A DNA stretch of 64,000 bases, taken from contig CAYGBT010000004.1 in assembly GCA_964348275.1 (NCBI GenBank), positions 53,571-117,570 of the forward strand, in the 5' to 3' direction. Under the pieces are notes generated by a model, which saw only the letters and a list, made by a program, of their open reading frames with translations, did no database searches and was not told the DNA's origin. Of this stretch, positions 61,668 to 64,000 are shown in pieces. Made by a program: the position numbers and the translations under genes. The stretch comes from CSP1-5 sp964348275 (GTDB lineage Bacteria; Methylomirabilota; Methylomirabilia; Methylomirabilales; CSP1-5). The number at the start of each line of letters is the position of its first letter. Within the stretch, counting starts at the first letter, position 1.

Positions 61668-61695
61668 TTGACCGCAGCGGCTCCTCTGATATAAT
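61668..61695 (+). promoter_or_regulatory. promoter of the CPBP protease gene
   Basis: TTGACC (61668-61673), 16-bp spacer, perfect TATAAT (61690-61695). Start of the CPBP gene at 61727, so the leader is about 25 nt. Confidence 0.7.
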
Positions 61696-61726
61696 TCGCT
61701 CCCATCCCGGACAGAAAGGAATCCCC

Positions 61727-62623
61727 GTGCGTTTCAGCAGTCGGCTCGCATATCTGCTCATCGGTATCCTCGGACTCAGTGTGGTCGCCGCCCCCCTCAT
61801 CAAGATACCGGTAGATTGGCTCGTCCACACCGTCCCCGAGACTACCCGACTCTTCGGACTCCACATGGCGCAAGGTATGTACGATTTTGGTCGGGTCTAT
61901 CGCCGGATCCTCCTGTTGCTTACCCTCGTTCTTGGCTACCTCGCCAGAAGGTCGCTGGGGGCGATTTCCCTTGGAGGGTTCGGGGCCGGGACTCGTCCGG
62001 GATGCCAGTTTGGGAGTGGCTGGCTGCTCGGCATTTTGTCCTTTGGGATTTTCCTCGCTCTCCTGGTCATTCTCGGCGAGCGTTCCATACTTCTGAAGAC
62101 ACCCGCCGATTGGCCGCTGCGCATCGGCTTGGCCCTTGGGAGCGGTCTCCTCGTCGGCATCATCGAAGAAACGATCTTCCGTGGCTTCCTCCTGGGAGGG
62201 CTCCTTCGCGAATGGTCGAGACTCGTGGCCGTCCTGCTCAGCAGCACCTTGTTCTCCGCAGTTCATTTCCTCCATGCGAAGATTCCGGTCACCTCCCGCT
62301 TCGACCTTGACGTAGGCCTTCGGGCCCTCGTCGCGCATGTCCGCCCGCTTGCCCAGCCTTCGACTTTGTTACCTTTCATTGGCCTGGTTCTCGTTGGTGT
62401 CGCCCTTGCCTACGCGTATCTCTGGACGGACTCCCTCCCATTTGCCATCGGCTTGCACGCCGGTTGGATTTTCCTGGGGAAGATTGACGGTTTCCTCCTT
62501 CGCGAACGAACCAGCGTCCAATGGCTCTACGGCCAGCAGGGAATTCTTGCCGGTGTCCTGGGATGGGCCTTTCTCTTACTGATGCTTCCCCTACTCCGGC
62601 TTTGGACTGCCCGCGGTCGATGA
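61727..62623 (+). CDS. CPBP family intramembrane metalloprotease
   Basis: Abi/CAAX-protease-like membrane protein. 298 residues from GTG 61727, with about eight hydrophobic helices. Motif 1 IIEETIFRGFL (Glu-Glu and Arg), motif 2 FSAVHFLHA and motif 3 FAIGLHAGWIF are intact, so the active site seems complete. In bacteria these enzymes process prenylated peptides or act in bacteriocin immunity; the substrate here is unknown. Stop TGA at 62621-62623 lies inside a heptad repeat. Convergent with the SAM hydrolase-like gene. Confidence 0.85.
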   Translation: MRFSSRLAYLLIGILGLSVVAAPLIKIPVDWLVHTVPETTRLFGLHMAQGMYDFGRVYRRILLLLTLVLGYLARRSLGAISLGGFGAGTRPGCQFGSGWLLGILSFGIFLALLVILGERSILLKTPADWPLRIGLALGSGLLVGIIEETIFRGFLLGGLLREWSRLVAVLLSSTLFSAVHFLHAKIPVTSRFDLDVGLRALVAHVRPLAQPSTLLPFIGLVLVGVALAYAYLWTDSLPFAIGLHAGWIFLGKIDGFLLRERTSVQWLYGQQGILAGVLGWAFLLLMLPLLRLWTARGR

Positions 62624-62729
62624 TCGATCACCGATTACCGATGTCCGGTCAAGGGGTTCACAGTTCACTGTTCATGGTTCACGGAAATTCGAATTTCGAA
62701 ATTCGAAATTGAAAATACCTGCAGTCAGC
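62618..62729. repeat. compound heptad and palindromic repeat between convergent genes
   Basis: Five 7-mers of CGATNNN type (62618-62652), four GTTCANN 7-mers (62656-62683), an AAATTCGAATTTCGAA-type palindrome (62685-62711), and GCAGTCAGC of the GCTGTCA family (62721-62729). The first block holds the CPBP stop and the last block holds the SAM hydrolase stop (62725-62727). Confidence 0.75.
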
Positions 62730-63540
62730 GGCCGCGCCGCCTTTCTCCCCCTTCCACGCGAACCGTTGCGCCTCGTCCGACCTTCAGAACGGAGGCCGCA
62801 CTTCTTTGGTTGCAGAAGATTTCCAGGTAGCCGGCACTGCCAAGAATGGCTCCCATCTCCCCCCTCTTGAGACTCTCATAGCTGCTGACCAGTCCAAGGA
62901 TCTCCTTGCCCTTGATCGAGATCTTAATCCCTTTCTCCCGCTGAAGGGTTGAGATCTCGCGTGAGGAGAGATTGGTAATCAGATTACCGAACCGGTCCAC
63001 ATGGAGCACGGAGCCTTTAAGTACTCCTTCACCCGTTTTCGTGGGCGTGGGCAGGTCCAGTCGCCGGTACCTTGTAGTGACCCGACCGAAGCGATCAATG
63101 GCTCTGCCACGCGAAAGATGCGCCGCGACCGGCGCAAAGATATCGCGTCCATGAAAGGTCCGACTCACCGGATGGAGGAAGGTGGCGTCCGCAGTGATCT
63201 CCACGACCTGCTGGATTTCCCCCGACGCGAAGAGGTAGCTCAGGACTCCATTGTCTGGGGCGATATAATACCCACAGATTCCCTCGGCCAAGAGGGGCCT
63301 GCGCTTTCCCCCAACGCCGGGATCAACCACCACGACGTGAATGGTGCCCTTGGGAAAGTACCGATACGAACAGTGGAGGAGAAAGGCAGCCCCAAGAACA
63401 TCCTGCGGGGATACGCCGTGGCAGAGATCGACCACGTGCACCCGAGGGTTAATTCCGAAAATCACCCCCTTCATGATCCCAACAAAGGGATCAGCACTCC
63501 CAAAATCGGTCAACAGCGTAATAAGGGGTCGGGGTTGCAT
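62725..63540 (-). CDS. SAM hydrolase / SAM hydroxide adenosyltransferase family (DUF62)
   Basis: Family of fluorinase-like enzymes that usually hydrolyse SAM to adenosine and methionine. About 271 residues from ATG 63540 (MQPRPLITLLTDFG). Seen: DFGSADPFVGIMKGVI, VVVDPGVGGKRRP, APDNGVLSY, GRDIFAPVAAHL, and the C-terminal VLHVDRFGNLITNL. No clear Shine-Dalgarno. It may act on SAM for adenosine; its metabolic use here is unknown. Confidence 0.85.
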   Translation of the reverse strand: MQPRPLITLLTDFGSADPFVGIMKGVIFGINPRVHVVDLCHGVSPQDVLGAAFLLHCSYRYFPKGTIHVVVVDPGVGGKRRPLLAEGICGYYIAPDNGVLSYLFASGEIQQVVEITADATFLHPVSRTFHGRDIFAPVAAHLSRGRAIDRFGRVTTRYRRLDLPTPTKTGEGVLKGSVLHVDRFGNLITNLSSREISTLQREKGIKISIKGKEILGLVSSYESLKRGEMGAILGSAGYLEIFCNQRSAASVLKVGRGATVRVEGGERRRGR

Positions 63541-63912
63541 AGTCAGGTATTTAGCACACTTGGGAGTGCAAGGAAACGCAAAACCACGCAAACCGTAACG
63601 CGAATCCGCAACCTATAGGCAACCGAAAATCAGATCGGGGCCGCTGGGTGATTGACACCCAAACGCCCCCCCCCACCCTTCCCTTCGACCCCCATAGCCC
63701 CCCTTGAATGGGAACCCACTGTCCCGCAGGTCGGAGCTAAAATTGGCATGTGTGATCCCCGGTCATCTAGGGGCTGTCGCAGACTGCACGGTCTCATAGA
63801 CAGGAGATGGGGGGAAGAGGAGAAGGACGACGCGGAGACCAGAGAAGGGGTGAGAATGGACCCTTGAGCCTCCGGCAGACTGCCTCCTCCCGCCGGGGAC
63901 GCCGCCCGTCGT
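63541..63912. other. stretch without a recognised gene
   Basis: About 370 bp with no convincing gene on either strand. It has a C-run tract (63664-63685) and a purine-rich tract (63805-63855). No tRNA, SRP RNA, RNase P RNA or 6S features were recognised. The promoter of the SAM hydrolase-like gene should lie at its left end, but I could not identify one. Confidence 0.5.
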
Positions 63913-63960
63913 AAAACACCACGGGCGCCGAGGGTGCCCCCGACGCCCGTGGGGTGATTT
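63913..63960. terminator. bidirectional terminator hairpin
   Basis: 9-bp stem CCACGGGCG (63919-63927) with CGCCCGTGG (63944-63952), loop about 16 nt that can pair further. It is flanked by TTTT on both strands (63913-63916 on the minus strand, 63958-63961 on the plus strand). Probably ends a minus-strand gene to the right of the window. Confidence 0.7.
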
Positions 63961-63968
63961 TCGTCGGC

Positions 63969-64000
63969 TTACCGCTTCTTAGCTATATCGCAGGGGATGA
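63969..64000 (-). CDS. possible 3' end of a gene beyond the window
   Basis: Nine codons (IPCDIAKKR) before TAA at 63969-63971 on the minus strand, immediately before the terminator hairpin. Too short to identify; inferred mainly from its place before the terminator. Confidence 0.3.
   Translation of the reverse strand, partial: IPCDIAKKR

Overview
The window is a gene-dense, chromosomal housekeeping region of a GC-rich (roughly 58% by eye) Gram-negative bacterium. LPS-transport genes (lptC-lptA-lptB), a periplasmic HtrA protease, RpoN and a B-type succinate dehydrogenase with a single cytochrome b subunit point to a diderm outside the well-studied Proteobacteria. An NC10/Methylomirabilota-like lineage would fit, but that is an inference from gene content only. 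No rRNA, tRNA, CRISPR array, prophage or transposase gene was seen.

Layout. 1-4.0 kb (minus): trpE-trpG-trpD-trpC, with trpC cut by the left edge. 4.1-4.5 kb (minus): thioredoxin. 4.6-14.8 kb (plus): a small membrane protein, rnc-smc-ftsY, the riboflavin operon ribD-ribE-ribBA-ribH, nusB and an orphan M17 N-terminal-domain protein. 15.0-21.2 kb (minus): yceD-rpmF-plsX-fabH-fabD-fabG-acpP-fabF behind a consensus promoter. 21.2-28.7 kb (minus): a TCA unit, mdh (broken)-sdhC-sdhA-sdhB-sucC-sucD, then ndk. 28.7-33.3 kb: an FAD oxidoreductase, der, a CDP-alcohol phosphatidyltransferase and hflX. 33.2-37.5 kb: aromatic amino acid genes pheA-hisC-aroF-tyrA. 37.5-45.0 kb: scpA-scpB, comEA, lysC, pgsA, a large TPR protein, lipM and rapZ. 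45.1-49.2 kb: lptC-lptA-lptB-rpoN-hpf. 49.3-56.8 kb: an acyl-CoA dehydrogenase, a wHTH-MNT/HEPN/lysine-rich-microprotein unit, a YhaM-like nuclease, an acyl-CoA ligase, rmuC and a sigma factor. 56.8-63.5 kb: htrA, a DUF4388-pseudopilin-domain fusion, a membrane TPR protein, a CPBP protease (plus) and a SAM hydrolase-like protein.

How the genes work together. Smc, ScpA and ScpB together make the condensin complex, although smc is 30 kb from scpAB. FabD/H/G/F, ACP and PlsX feed phospholipid synthesis, which PgsA and its paralogue continue. SDH and SucCD form a contiguous TCA segment. The rpoN block resembles the lpt-rpoN-hpf-rapZ order of Proteobacteria but lacks ptsN.

Most notable signals. 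(1) Intergenic repeats with strict 7-bp periodicity sit at gene ends and supply stop codons for trpE, sucC, aroF, the CPBP gene and the SAM hydrolase, and the start codon of tyrA. (2) A ~108-bp element with 16-bp terminal inverted repeats occurs twice, each time supplying the stop codon of the upstream gene (sucD, rpoN). (3) A compact apparent operon holds a degenerate wHTH-nucleotidyltransferase, a HEPN protein lacking the RNase motif, and two tandem 20-21-residue lysine-rich microproteins with near-perfect Shine-Dalgarno sequences; this is the best candidate for an undescribed system. (4) RNase III has Ala in place of a metal-binding Asp. (5) mdh carries two homopolymer frameshifts plus a damaged Rossmann motif.
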